From: Gigaspora rosea
Lineage: Eukaryota > Glomeromycota > Glomeromycetes > Diversisporales > Gigasporaceae
Assembly: GCA_003550325.1 (NCBI GenBank)
Contig: QKWP01000218.1
Location: 174,072 to 238,071 of the forward strand
Length of the DNA stretch: 64,000 bases
Reading direction: 5' to 3'
In this document: in pieces, positions 35,185 through 45,607 of the stretch
Layout: the number at the start of each line of letters is the position of its first letter
Position numbering within the stretch: the first letter of the stretch is position 1
Notes under the pieces: model-generated
What the model was told of the DNA's origin: nothing
The model's input: only the letters and a program-made list of their open reading frames with translations
Databases searched by the model: none
Made by a program: the position numbers and the translations under genes

Positions 35185-35490
35185 TATATTCCTAAAAATA
35201 AGCTACTTTTTTGGGCCAAAAATTACACAAAAAAACATGGGGTAGCTTATTTTTAACATATAGATGTTTTTGAAAAAATGAAAAATGTACTAATAAAAAG
35301 TTGTCCAAATGATACCAAATTTTTACTATAAGTGTATTTTGATGTGCAAAACAACTTTACTTAATTGAACTTTTGAAGTTTACTTATTAAAAAAAGTTTT
35401 ATATGTAGCAACTGCTAATGAATTTTTTGAGATTTTTGAAAAAAATCAAGGGTAGCTTATTTTCGGAGTAGCTTATTTTCGAGAATATAT
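35185..35490. mobile_element. AAGCTAC MITE, copy 2
   Basis: Ends AAAAATAAGCTAC and GTAGCTTATTTTCG with TATA flanks. The interior is collinear, in reverse complement, with 27712-28023. Confidence 0.65.
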
Positions 35491-35932
35491 AGTACTATAA
35501 TATTAATTTAAAATAAATTTATTAATTTTAATTACTAGTAGGACTAAATCACACTACTTGTGTTTAACACTAGTATGTGATATAATATAAAGATCAATAT
35601 CAAAAAAAAAACAAAAAAAATAAACAAAAGTTAAAGTTGATAAATATTAAGCTAGAGTTAATAGGTAAAGTTAGGATAAGACATAATATGGTAAAATTTT
35701 TTTTAAAAAAAAAAATGGTTTTATAGATAAAATTTTGAGTTAGAAGATATTTTTTAAAAAAATTGCAAAACAACAAAATTTTATGATACCTGATTTTTAT
35801 ATTATAGTATATTTAAAAATTTGATTAACAAAAATTATTGTAGTGTTGAGTACCAGTGTTATAATTAGAGTTTGGACCTGTCAACTGTATATCTGTACAG
35901 TTAATTGACTGTTAATTCATATCCAGATGCTA

Positions 35933-36902
35933 TCCCTTAAACCGTTTCTCGTACAAATATGTACTGAAATTTTTTTAATCTTTTATTTTATTAATATCTT
36001 GCGATTCAGTGAATAGAATTAAACGATTTTGGCATCATTCGATTTGTCTTGATGAGACAATTCGAATGGTACCAAAATTGTTAAATTCGCACTAGGTCAG
36101 GAGATATTTAAAAAAAAGAATTAGTTGTCGTGCAAGAAATTTTCTAAATAGAACTGCGACGCATATGGTTTTTTGCAAATATCTTATGACCTAATGATCT
36201 AAATTTAACAATTTTGGTATCATTCGAACTGTCTCATTGAGACGAATTGAATGATATTAAAATTATTTAATTCTGATCATTAAATATTAAGGTTGTTAAG
36301 TTTTTTTCTTAAACCGTTTCTCGTACAAATTTGTACTGAAATTTTAAATTTTGATTGTAACTCACATAGCACATGATTACCTTGAAATTGAGGGTTTAAC
36401 TTTTTTAATTAAAAATCTGGTTTTTCTTATTTAGTAATTCATTAAATTGTCTTGATTGCACAGGAATGTTACAGAAATTATTATTATTCAAGTTCGATCA
36501 TCATCTAGGCTACCTTATTCAAATCATAAATTTTTTTACACTTATTTATTGTTAGTATTATGATTATATTCACAAAGCCATTATCCAGTGTATCATGAAA
36601 AGAGAGAGTCTTGTGTTTGGTGTTGGTTTCAATATATGGCTGAGCATGGAAAATATGATGATAAATCACCACAAAGTAATATGTGGTGTACAGTGTGTAA
36701 AATTCCTTTATGTATTAATAAGCATGCCCAGATTGCTTTATTAGTTACCATGAGTATAAATAAACCAAAAAAATAATATTTTTATACATTTTTATAATGT
36801 TTTGTATCATTTATATTAATATTTTTTTGTATAGTCGCAATATAAGTGACTACCAGAAAATTTCAGTGCAAATTTGTACTGAATTTTAAATGGTTTAAGG
36901 GA
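35933..36902. mobile_element. TA-flanked element with TCCCTTAAACC ends
   Basis: The left TCCCTTAAACCGTTTCTCGT and the right GGTTTAAGGGA are inverted and flanked by TA (35931-35932 and 36903-36904). GTACAAATATGTAC / GTGCAAATTTGTAC extends the TIR. The left-end motif is repeated internally at 36313. Two palindromic cores (36031-36072 and 36217-36258) lie between the two copies. A transposase-like fragment sits at 36588-36776. Confidence 0.65.
36588..36776 (+). pseudogene. Possible piggyBac-type transposase C-terminal Cys-rich fragment
   Basis: The 62-codon frame reads ESCVWCWFQYMAEHGKY, then WCTVCKIPLCINKHAQ. The arrangement C-x2-C, spacer, C-x2-C, then PLC resembles the Cys-rich domain at the C-terminus of piggyBac-family transposases. 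It is far too short to act alone. Nearby upstream sequence (from about 36440) contains no catalytic-domain remnant I could identify. It could be the relic of the autonomous partner of the surrounding TIR element. Confidence 0.45.
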
Positions 36903-37744
36903 TAAATGTTTCACAGATAAGAAACTTTATTTGCTAGTTTTCAAATGGATAATCTAATAGATATTCATGAGTATCTGCGAGTATTTATGGATACCTATAG
37001 TTAGAAATTGGACCTCAATAAAATCTGGGTTGTCTACCCATTTAGATAATAAAAATTTATAAATGGGTTTATATCTACAAGCCAAATGCAATAATAGTAT
37101 ATACTATATTGTTGTGAAATAAGCTTATAGGTATTATTTAGAGTAATAGTCTGAATTAGACTTAATTAAGACCAAAATTTGAAATTATACCCTGCATGTT
37201 ATTTCATGACAATATGATAAGCATTTATAGTCTTGATTTGTGAATAAAATAATTTATTCATTATAGCAAATAATTTTATAGTTATGTTTATTATATGGGA
37301 TGTAATGAATAACTCAGTTATATATGGGTTTATATTCCATACCTTCAGTATGAAATTTAAATATGAACCTATATATGTAATGGGTTATTCAACATACCTA
37401 TATAATAACTAAACTATCTTATTGTATAGTATTTGATATAACAATTCCATGTCAATAAGAATAAAAAAACACTAATTGTTATATAAGACCTGTGCAATAA
37501 GCTAGGTTATTCAGTTTATCTAGATATTTATATAGTTATCTGGATATCTGGAAGATTATCCAGTTATCTTTGGGGTTTATTCAGATATCTGCAATTTAAA
37601 AATTGATAGTTATCCAGATATAGCTTTTATAAAACAAATATTATAAAATGGGTATTCAGATATTCAAGTCCAAACACTAGGTATAATTTAGTAAAACTGT
37701 TAATTAATTATTTTTTCTTATCAACTTACAAATTTATAAAAAAT

Positions 37745-38149
37745 TAGGTGTGGCGACTTAGGAAAGTTGGTAAGTTGTCACACCAAGTAGCAGGTCTAGG
37801 GTTCAAATTTTACTGACAATGCTTTAAAAAATAGATATGTGTTCTGGTAACTACTTCTTGTTAATTGGTTGAATATATTACCTATAGCCTTGGTACACTA
37901 TCTTGAATGGGAGCTTTCGAGCATAGTTGTGTATCATTACATAGACAAATCTAAAGAACTGAAAAAACAGAACCCTTTTGGCAAGTCCCAAATAATAAGG
38001 TAGCAAAGATTTTTGATAGTGCTACCAGAACTAGAGTATTGAAAACTGGGCCAGAGATCTAAATGACAAGACTTTCGAAGAAGAGGGTCTACCAATCTGG
38101 ACACTGAAGTCATACCAGAGAAAAAAGATCTATGTTTCAGAAGTAGTTA
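37745..38149 (+). repeat. tRNA-headed retroelement, copy 2 (5' part, decayed)
   Basis: Begins GTGTGGCGACTTAGGAAAG, TTGGTAAGTTGTCAC, then GGGTTCAAATTTT. This matches the tRNA-like head of the 31.4-kb copy (GTGTGGCGACATAGTGTAG, GAGTTCAAATCCC) with A- and B-box positions preserved. Downstream, GGTAACTAC, GGGAGCTTTCGAGC and GTGTATCATTACATAGAC stay collinear with the full-length copy. A PIF/Harbinger MITE interrupts it at 38150; a remnant continues to about 38740. Confidence 0.7.
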
Positions 38150-38687
38150 GGGGGCATCCAGAAATAGTGTTATACAAGAGGGGGAGGGGGTCTGACAAAA
38201 TATAATGATTTTCCTCTTAAGTAGAGAGGGTCAAAAAAATATAACGCAATTTTTTTAGAAAAAATTGTCTAAAAACTGATCCAGTGGTCCAAATTTAATG
38301 ATTTTGGTACCATTCGATTCGTCTCGGTGAGAGGAGGCGAATAGTACTAATTACATTTTATTTGGATCACTGGATCAAAAGTTATTGGCCAAATACTATT
38401 GGTTATTATGTTTTCTTATAAAATTACTATAAAATGAATAGTTTTTTGTGAATAACTATTGATACAGTAATCCAAATGAAATGATCTTGGTATCATTGGA
38501 TTTGTCTCACTGAGACGAATCGAATGGTATCTAAATAATCCAAATCGGATTACTGTATCACAATATGTTCAAGTTTTTGTAAAATTTTATATATAAATAT
38601 ATGGATTTTGAAAAATTTTTTTATATAGTAGAGGGGAGGGTCAAGCACTATTATAAGGGGTACATAACGTTATTTATGGATGCTCCC
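38150..38687. mobile_element. PIF/Harbinger-like MITE, copy 2 (538 bp)
   Basis: The ends GGGGGCATCCAGAAATAG and ACGTTATTTATGGATGCTCCC are inverted and flanked by TTA (38147-38149 and 38688-38690). Collinear with 19559-20090, including both palindromic cores (38306-38348 and 38489-38530). It is inserted into a tRNA-headed retroelement copy. Confidence 0.85.
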
Positions 38688-38741
38688 TTACCAGGATAAG
38701 AAAAACTATATGGCATCTAACATCGGGAAATTAAAAACATT

Positions 38742-38935
38742 AATAGTCTGCAATGATCTTTAAATTTATCAAATTAGTGCAGAATCTTGTTTAAAAAATT
38801 GCAAAGATTTTCAAAATTTAGATTTTTGCAGTTCTTCGCAGATTTTTTGACTAAAATCTGTGCAAATTTTTAAAAAGTATAATCTTTGCAGATTATAATA
38901 GGTGCCGTCTATTATAATCTGCGATAATCTCCAAA
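38742..38935. repeat. Short inverted-repeat element, copy 2 of 14425-14590
   Basis: TAGTCTGCAATGATC on the left answers ATAATCTTTGCAGATTATA on the right. The interior GATTTTTGCAGTTCTTCGC is shared with the 14.4-kb copy. Confidence 0.55.
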
Positions 38936-39071
38936 ATTATAACTACTATACTTAACTGCCAATGGGAAAAAAAATAAACAAAACAAAACGATAAATAAAA
39001 AAAGCGTGTTTTTTATTTTATTTTTATTTTTTTTAATTTTATATTTTTTAAAATTCGAATAAAACTGATGG

Positions 39072-39373
39072 TAGGAATAAAAAGTAAATTTCTGGTTATT
39101 TTCATAATAAGGAATAACTGGAATTTATTTTATTCCCATATGCACGTAAACATGGTTTTTTTTATAATTTGATTTTTTTTTTTTTATAATTTAAATTTTT
39201 TATAATTCGAATTTTTTTTTTTTTTAATTTAAATTTTTTTATAATTTGAATTTTTTTTAATTAAAATTTTTTTTTTATAATTCGAATTTTTTATAATTCG
39301 AATTTTTTTTTTTTATAATTTGAATTTTTTATAATTTGATTTTTTTTTTAATTTTTTAATTTATTTTTTTTAA
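39072..39373. repeat. Hairpin copy followed by AATTCGAATT low-complexity run
   Basis: 39072-39148 is the second copy of the 75-bp hairpin at 19456. Then 39150-39370 alternates ATAATTYGAATTTTTT units with T-runs, a degenerate tandem repeat. Confidence 0.55.
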
Positions 39374-39909
39374 TTCGTGATTCGCCTATAAATGTATGTA
39401 TTTACATAGTAAAATTGTGGAATAAGTTTAATATAAACATTATAATAAAGCAACAATCTGATATTGGTCTATAATAAAATTACTTTTTTTATTAAGTTAA
39501 TCTCTTTTAGCTTCTAATTAAAGTTGTAGAGCTAGGATTTGTGGATCTAATATTAAAACTTCATTTAAAATCAGTCCAATAATTCTTGAGATATCTTAAT
39601 TTTTTCTTTTCAAAACTTATAAAATTTCTTCACAAGTTTGTAAAGAAATTTTATTAGATTATAAAGAGAAAAACTAAGATATCTCAAGAATTACTGGGCC
39701 GATTTTAATGAATTATTGCTATTAGATTCACAAATCCCAACTTTACAACTATAATTAGAAGCTAAAAAGAGGTTAGCTTAATAAACAAAAATTTTTACTA
39801 TAGACCAACATCAGATTGTTGCTTTATTATGATATTTAAATTAAACTTATCCCACAATTTTACTATGTGAATACTATGTGAATATATCTATTTATAGGCG
39901 AATCACGAA
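39374..39909. mobile_element. TTAA-flanked palindromic element, copy 2 (536 bp)
   Basis: The ends TTCGTGATTCGCCTATAAAT and ATTTATAGGCGAATCACGAA form a near-perfect TIR, each next to TTAA (39370-39373 and 39910-39913). The two halves mirror each other across about 39640 (AAAGAAATTTTATTAG region), so nearly the whole element can fold back. It is better preserved than copy 1 at 21315. Confidence 0.75.
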
Positions 39910-39913
39910 TTAA

Positions 39914-40169
39914 ACTTTTTTTTAACATTTCGGTTATATTTTTTTATTTTAAAAATTTTTTTTTATTATTTATTATTTATTAAAATCGTTTTTTTTATTT
40001 TTTAAATTACATTTTTTATTTTTTTTTTAATTAAATTTTTTTTTTGAATTATAATTAAAATCACCCATGGTGATGATTACCACGTTATACAGTAAGATCA
40101 TGTGTATTGATAAATTAGATAAATAAACTTTTTTATCTAATTTGATCTACTTTTACTTTTTCTTGTCAT
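39914..40169. other. T-rich spacer
   Basis: TTTATT low-complexity sequence to about 40050, then about 100 bp of unremarkable sequence. Confidence 0.4.
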
Positions 40170-40775
40170 CGTACCTGGAATCGTTATTCGTTTCTGGTGT
40201 TTCCGTTAGTCACTGATCATCTTGGAGTCAGATAAGTATTCATTTCCTTTTTTTTCTTGTTTTCAGTTGTGTTTTCGCAGTACTAACTAGCTCTTCTTTT
40301 CATTTTCTTTTCAGGTATTGTGTATCATTCGCGATAGGTTACCGGAATACGTTCATTGTTGGTGATGCGTATTTTTGTTTGATTGCGCTCGTAGTGCCGG
40401 TGTGATTCACTGCGCTGTTGGTATGTCAAATTGGACTTTGAGCTAAGTATTATTTTTTATTTTCTGCGTTTTTTGTTTTCAGTACTGTGTTTTCGCAATA
40501 CTAACTATATCTTCTCAGGTAACAACAGGTGGCATTCAGCTAGGTTACCAGAATACAGTTCATTGGTGCAAAATATTTGTTATATTGTATTTGACGTTGT
40601 GTTCGTCATTTTAGCATCGTGCTGGTGATTTACTGCGCTATGTTATGTCGAATTAGACTTTGGAGCTTAGTATTCATTTTTTTTCTTGTTTGTGTATTCT
40701 AGAAGTACTAGCTAACTCTTTCTTTTTAGGTGACGAGTGTTGTTCATATAGGTTAGTGAATACATGTTTGGGAAG
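40170..40775 (+). repeat. About 215-bp tandem repeat, roughly 2.5 units, with splice-like words
   Basis: Unit starts near 40234, 40445 and 40668 share AAGTATTCATTT, a C/T-rich tract with TTTTCAG, TGTGTTTTCGCARTACTAACT, a second tract ending in TCAGGT or TTTAGGT, GGTTACCRGAATAC, GTGCCGGTGATT-like and TATGTCRAATTRGACTTTG segments. Units are diverged by roughly a fifth by eye. The ORF at 40431 is incidental. The array abuts a 5'-truncated retroelement copy. Confidence 0.6.
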
Positions 40776-40867
40776 TATTGGGGAAGGACTAGTAGAAAGG
40801 TAATGGTGGGTACTGGGTCAAATTGAACCTTACAAAGCAGAAGTAGGTAATAGTAGTAGTTATAGAG

Positions 40868-41140
40868 CAGTGTTGTCATGGGACACAGACACGGACAGCA
40901 GACAGTTCGGGACGGGACATCCGGGACATGTCCGCCCAGAATTTTTTTTGTCCCAGACATTTTGCAACTCAACACGTGATCATCTACCAATAAAATTCGT
41001 ATAATTCCGCAATTTGATTGGTTTTACCCGGCAGACATGTATCATGTTGGGACATTATTGCGGACATGTCCCGGACGTCCCGTCCCGGACTGTCTGCGTC
41101 CCTGAAAAAATCGGCGGGACAATGTCCGTGTACAACACTG
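40868..41140. mobile_element. hAT-like MITE (273 bp), unusually GC-rich
   Basis: The ends CAGTGTTGTCA and GTACAACACTG are inverted. GTTATAGAG occurs on both sides (40859-40867 and 41141-41149), covering the 8-bp hAT duplication. Subterminal arms carry multiple GGGACGGGACATCCGGGACA words that can fold onto the right half (GACGTCCCGTCCCGG). The small ORFs here are shadows. Confidence 0.8.
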
Positions 41141-41176
41141 GTTATAGAGTATCTATCCTCTAACCACAAGTATAAG

Positions 41177-41715
41177 CAGTGTTGGCATTTATTGAAATTG
41201 GAATATTTATCCAATTGGAATTGGAACATTTGAACTAGTCCAAAATATTTCAATAAAAATTTGGTCCGGGGGATTAGGGTCTATTAAAATTAGCCAATTA
41301 GATTTTCATCATGTGGTACAATTTTATTGGACAAAAATTAGAATGCGAAATTTTGTATGATACCGAGATAAACAAGATGACAAACAGATATTGATTACAT
41401 AAATTTGCCATTTGGTCTAAAATAAGAAAATATGGTATAAGAATATGTGGTTTTTTACCCATATTGATATTTACTGTATTAATATGATTGAAGTAATGAT
41501 ACATAAAAAATTTTTTTAAATATTTAAAATTGAATAAATTGAAATTGGACTGAATTGGACTAGAATTGAACTATATCCAATAAATAAATAATAAAATTTG
41601 GATATTGTCCAATGCCAATGGTCTCAATATGTATTGGAATTTTTTGGATTGGTCTGAATTTAATAGTCCAATAATTTAATAAAATTTTATTGATCATTGT
41701 TTAATGCCAATACTG
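41177..41715. mobile_element. hAT-like MITE (539 bp)
   Basis: The ends CAGTGTTGGCATT and AATGCCAATACTG are inverted. AGTATAAG flanks both sides exactly (41169-41176 and 41716-41723). The interior is rich in CCAATT/AATTGG words, as in the element at 29185. The 68-codon minus ORF at 41298 has no recognised motif. Confidence 0.85.
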
Positions 41716-42284
41716 AGTATAAGTCTTGGTGAATGTGTAAGTTACCAAAGAGTAGGTAATACCTGTATGAAACAGGAAATGCTTTACCAAGTTTTTTGTA
41801 GAATAAAGTAGTTCTAAAAGGATATTTGTCAATAGCATCTGGGAACTAATCTCGATTGACTAATACATTGGAGGGCTATACTGGTGAAACAAGTAGAATA
41901 GGCAGGAGGAACAGAGACCAAAGGGTTAAAATAGGCAATCCTCTAGTTGGGTTGCAGGTATGGCAGCTAGTATAGAACCTATGAGGTAGAACCTTCAGGC
42001 AGACTATTTAAATTAAACAACCAAAAGTTGTACATGTGGCTAGTTGTATTCTCATTTTTGTAACAATTATTGGAGTCCCAAAGAGAACCTCTTGATCAAA
42101 AAGCTTGAATAAATGATGTATTATTCTCCAAGTAGGAACTTTAATATAACAAATTTATAAAAAATATTTAAATTAAATAGATTTTAATTTATAACTTTTT
42201 TTTTATTATTCAAACTATATTTTTTATAAAGTAAATGTGTTCTTAATATTATTTTATACAAGTATTTTGGGGGCACTACTGGCG

Positions 42285-42958
42285 CCCTTTTCGCTATGTT
42301 CCATCTATCTATTATGCTAAATCCCATACTAACTATTATGCTACACCCTATACTATTTTGCACACCCATACTAATTACTGTGTTACTAACTATCTTGTCA
42401 TGTCCCGAACTATCATGCTTTTACTATCATGCTATGTTCATTATCGTGCGAAATATTAGTACTGTATCAAAAAAAAAAGAAAAAATACTATTGTGTTACT
42501 AATGTCTTGAATTATCATGCATGCTATACTAACTACCATCTTACTAACTATCTTGCTATATCCTGATCTATCATGCTTCTACTATTATACTACATTGCAA
42601 AATGTTAGTACTGTATTAAAAAAAAAAACTATCTTGCTACGTCCTAAACTATCATGCCTCTATTATTGTATGTTTGTTATTGTGCTATGTCCATTTGTTC
42701 TAAAGAAAAAAAAACGTTAGTACTGTATATTAAAAAAAAGATATTATCATGTTACTAATGTTCCGAACTATTATGCCTCTACTATAGTGCTATGTTCTGT
42801 TCTAAAGAAAAAAAAGAATTATCAGCACTGTATAAAAAAAAAACAAAAAAAATAGTACCGTGCTACTAACTATCTTATTATGTCCTGAAGTATCATATTC
42901 CTACTATTATGCTACGTTAGTTATCGCGCGAAATGTTAGTACTATAATAAAAAATATA
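42285..42958. repeat. Degenerate minisatellite (CTATCATGCTA family), left part
   Basis: Irregular units such as AACTATCATGCTTCTACTAT and TATGTTCRTTATCGTGC, with interspersed A-runs and GTTAGTACTGTAT. The words resemble the reverse complement of the 23-bp minisatellite at 15160. The short ORFs at 42184, 42296 and 42517 are repeat shadows. The array resumes at 44371. Confidence 0.65.
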
Positions 42959-42960
42959 TA

Positions 42961-44364
42961 CAGTTAAACCTCTATATAATCACACTCTCGGGATATGAAA
43001 AGTGGTGATTATATAGAGATGTGACTAATATAGAGAATTCTATATAATCACAATTTATAATAAAATTGCATATAAAAAAAAATTGTGATTATATAGAAGT
43101 TTTAATAAATAAAAATTTTTATTTAAAAATTAAAAATTTTTAACTTAATCGTAAATTATAAAAGTGTATTAATAAGATTTTAACCAAATTATCTCAAAAT
43201 TTTAGGGTATATGTAATTTTGTATCACAATAACTTTACTTATATCATTTTTATTAATTTACTTTAGATACTTTTAACTTTTATATATAGCTATGATATAC
43301 AATTATTTTAAAAAAAATTAAAAAAAAATTTTAAAATAATCGTATATCGTAGCTACATATAAAAGTTAAAATTATCTAAAGTAGATCGATAAAAATGATC
43401 TAAGTAAAGTTATTTAGTATACTAAATTACATATACTCTAAAATTCTGAGATAATTTGGTTAAAATCGTATTAATACACTTTACAATTTACATTTAGACA
43501 AAAAAAATTAAAAAATTTAAAAATTTTTAACTTAATCGTAAATTATAAAAGTGCATTAATTAGATTTTAACCAAATTATCTCAAAATTTCAAGGTATATG
43601 TAATTTTGTATCACAATAACTTTACTTATATCATTTTTATTAATTTACTTTAGATACTTTTAACTTTTATATATAGCTATGATATACAATTATTTTAAAA
43701 AAAATTAAAAAAAAATTTTAAAATAATCGTATATCGTAGCTACATATAAAAGTTAAAATTATCTAAAGTAAATCTATAAAAATGATATAAGTAAAGTTGT
43801 TCGGGATACAAAATTACATATATCCTGAAATTTTGAGATAATTTGGTTAAAATTTTATTAATACACTTTTATAATTTACGAATAAGTTAAAAAATTTTTA
43901 AATTTTTTAATTTTTTTCGCCTAAACGTAAATTGTAAAAGTGTATTAATACGATTTTAACCAAATTATCTCAAAATTTCATAAAATATGTAATTTTGTAT
44001 ACTGAACAACTTTACTTATATCATTTTTATCGATTTACTTTAGATAATTTTAGCTTTTATATGTAGCTAAGATATACGATAATTTTAAAAAAATTAAAAA
44101 AATTTTTACTTGTTAAAAAATAATAATTAATAACTTACAAAAATATTTATAATAATAAAATAATTAATTCAAAATATTATAATAATAATATGATTATATA
44201 GGGGTAGTTTTATATAGATGGTAAATAAAAAATTGTGATAGTGATTATAATGCAAATGTGCTTATATAGAGGTGAAAATTATAGTAAAAAGGTTGGTAAA
44301 CTTACAAAAGTGATTATATTGGTTTTGTGACTATATAGAGGGTGACTATATAGAGGTTTGACTG
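42961..44364. mobile_element. Pogo/Tc1-like TIR element (1.4 kb) inserted in the minisatellite
   Basis: The ends CAGTTAAACCTCTATATAAT and CTATATAGAGGTTTGACTG are inverted and flanked by TA (42959-42960 and 44365-44366). The CAGT..AAACCTC terminus is typical of pogo-like elements. The interior has alternating inverted and direct copies of a roughly 180-bp arm (43130-43320, 43320-43500, 43510-43690, 43690-43890, 43910-44090) with TAAATTATAAAAGTGTATTA words. No transposase ORF. Confidence 0.8.
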
Positions 44365-44370
44365 TATATA

Positions 44371-44890
44371 TTATTGTGCTACTAATGTTCTGAATTATTC
44401 TATTGTGCTATGTTCATGCTATGTTTTGTTCTAAAGAAAAAAAGAAACATTATTACTGTATATAAAAAAAACTAATGTGCTGCTAACTATCTTGCTACGT
44501 CTCAAACTATCATGCATTAACTATCATATGTTCGTTATCGTGCTATGTTCTGTTCTAAAAAAAAGAAACATTAGTATTGTATATATATATATATAAAAAT
44601 ATTACTGTGTTACTAATGCCCCGAACTATCATGCTTCTATTATTGTGCTATATTCATTATTGTGTTATGTTTTATTCTAAAGAAAAAAGAAACGTTAATA
44701 TTTATAAAAATATACTATCGTGCTACTATTTTGCTATGCCCTAACTATCATGCTTGCTACATTCATTATCGCGTGAAAAGTTAGTATTGTATTATAAAAA
44801 GAGAAAAGAAAAAATAAAAAATAAAAAATACTGTGCTATAGTCTCAAACTATCATACTTCTACTATCGTTCGTTCGTTATCTGTATCTCA
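44371..44890. repeat. Degenerate minisatellite (CTATCATGCTA family), right part
   Basis: Continues the units of 42285-42958 on the other side of the pogo-like insertion (GTGCTATGTTC, CTTGCTACGTCTCAAACTAT and so on). Confidence 0.65.
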
Positions 44891-45253
44891 GGTAATCTAA
44901 TTTCAAAGATACAAAGTGCGCATAAGAACAGAAGCAATTTTCCAAATCCGAAAGATGCAAAGTGTACATAAAGAACTAAAGTCGATTTTAAAAAAATAAT
45001 CGAGAGAACTGATTATTAATTCAGTACAAATTACGAATTTATTATGACATTACGAATTAACATGCAAATGATCAAATATCGCAATAATTACAGATTAAAA
45101 AGTAACTGATCGTCATTTTTAACACATCAATATGTAAAACAAAAAATTGTCGAATTGTTTTTCCCACCCTAATCATGTTTTCTAGTTACGACCAATCAAA
45201 AACGTTAAGCACACAAACTTAAAATTTATTATATATATATAAATAAACAGTTT
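44891..45253. other. Gene-free spacer
   Basis: About 360 bp of AT-rich sequence with no supported feature. Confidence 0.4.
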
Positions 45254-45607
45254 TACTAAATCACACTACTGGTGCTCAACACCACAATGATTTTCACAAA
45301 TCAAATTTTTTAAATGCAGTGTAATGTAAAGATCAGATGTAACATAAAATTTTTGTTGTTTTGTTATTTTTTTTTAAAAAATACCTTCCAACTCAAAATT
45401 TTATCTATGAAACCACCTTTTTTTTTAAAAAAAAAAAACCCCTTGCGAAATTTTACTATATATTATGCCTCACCCTAACCCTAACTATTAACTCTAACTC
45501 AACATTTATCAACTTTAACTTTTGTTTATTTTTTTTGTTTATTTTTTTATATTAATCTTCACATTACACCACATACTGGTGTTGGGCACCAGTGGTGCGA
45601 TTTAGTA
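45254..45607. mobile_element. CACCAGTG MITE, copy 2 (354 bp)
   Basis: The ends TACTAAATCACACTACTGGTG (without its first TA) and CACCAGTGGTGCGATTTAG are inverted and bordered by TA. Interior words GCAGTGTAATGTAAAGATCA and AACATAAAATTTTTGTTGTT are shared with 47156-47455. The 64-codon ORF at 45361 is repeat-derived. Confidence 0.7.

Larger units (their letters stand above)
35866..37679. mobile_element. hAT-like element (1.8 kb) inside the CACCAGTG MITE
   Basis: The ends TAGAGTTTGGAC and GTCCAAACACTA are inverted. The flanks GTTATAAT (35858-35865) and GGTATAAT (37680-37687) are 7/8 identical, consistent with an aged 8-bp hAT duplication. It contains a further insertion at 35933-36902 and the repeat at 37250-37510. 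Subterminal TATCCAGATA/TATCTGGATA words abound on the right side. Confidence 0.65.
35544..37690. mobile_element. CACCAGTG MITE, copy split by a hAT insertion
   Basis: The left end CTAAATCACACTACTTGTG matches the ends of 45254-45607 and 47156-47455. The body runs to 35865 (GTTGAGTACCAGTG). The expected right end, GTATAATTTAG before TA, is found only after the hAT element, at 37681-37692. Thus the host MITE is 35544-35865 plus 37680-37690. Confidence 0.65.
40780..42160 (+). repeat. tRNA-headed retroelement, copy 3 (5'-truncated, carrying two hAT insertions)
   Basis: Segments GGTACTGGGTCA, CTTTACAAAG..GAAGTAGGTAAT, AGAGTAGGTAATACCTGTATG, CTTTACCAAGTTTT, CAGGAGGAACAGAGACCAAA, GGGTTAAAATAGGCAATCC, GGGTTGCAGGTATGGCAGC and CAACCAAAAGTTGTACATG are collinear with the minus strand of 30.4-30.9 kb. 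The head is missing, as in 5'-truncated reverse transcripts. hAT elements at 40868-41140 and 41177-41715 interrupt it. Confidence 0.7.

Noticed and set aside
41018..41253. 71- and 89-codon ORFs on opposite strands
   Set aside because: They overlap the GC-rich palindrome of a hAT MITE and cross its boundary with another element.
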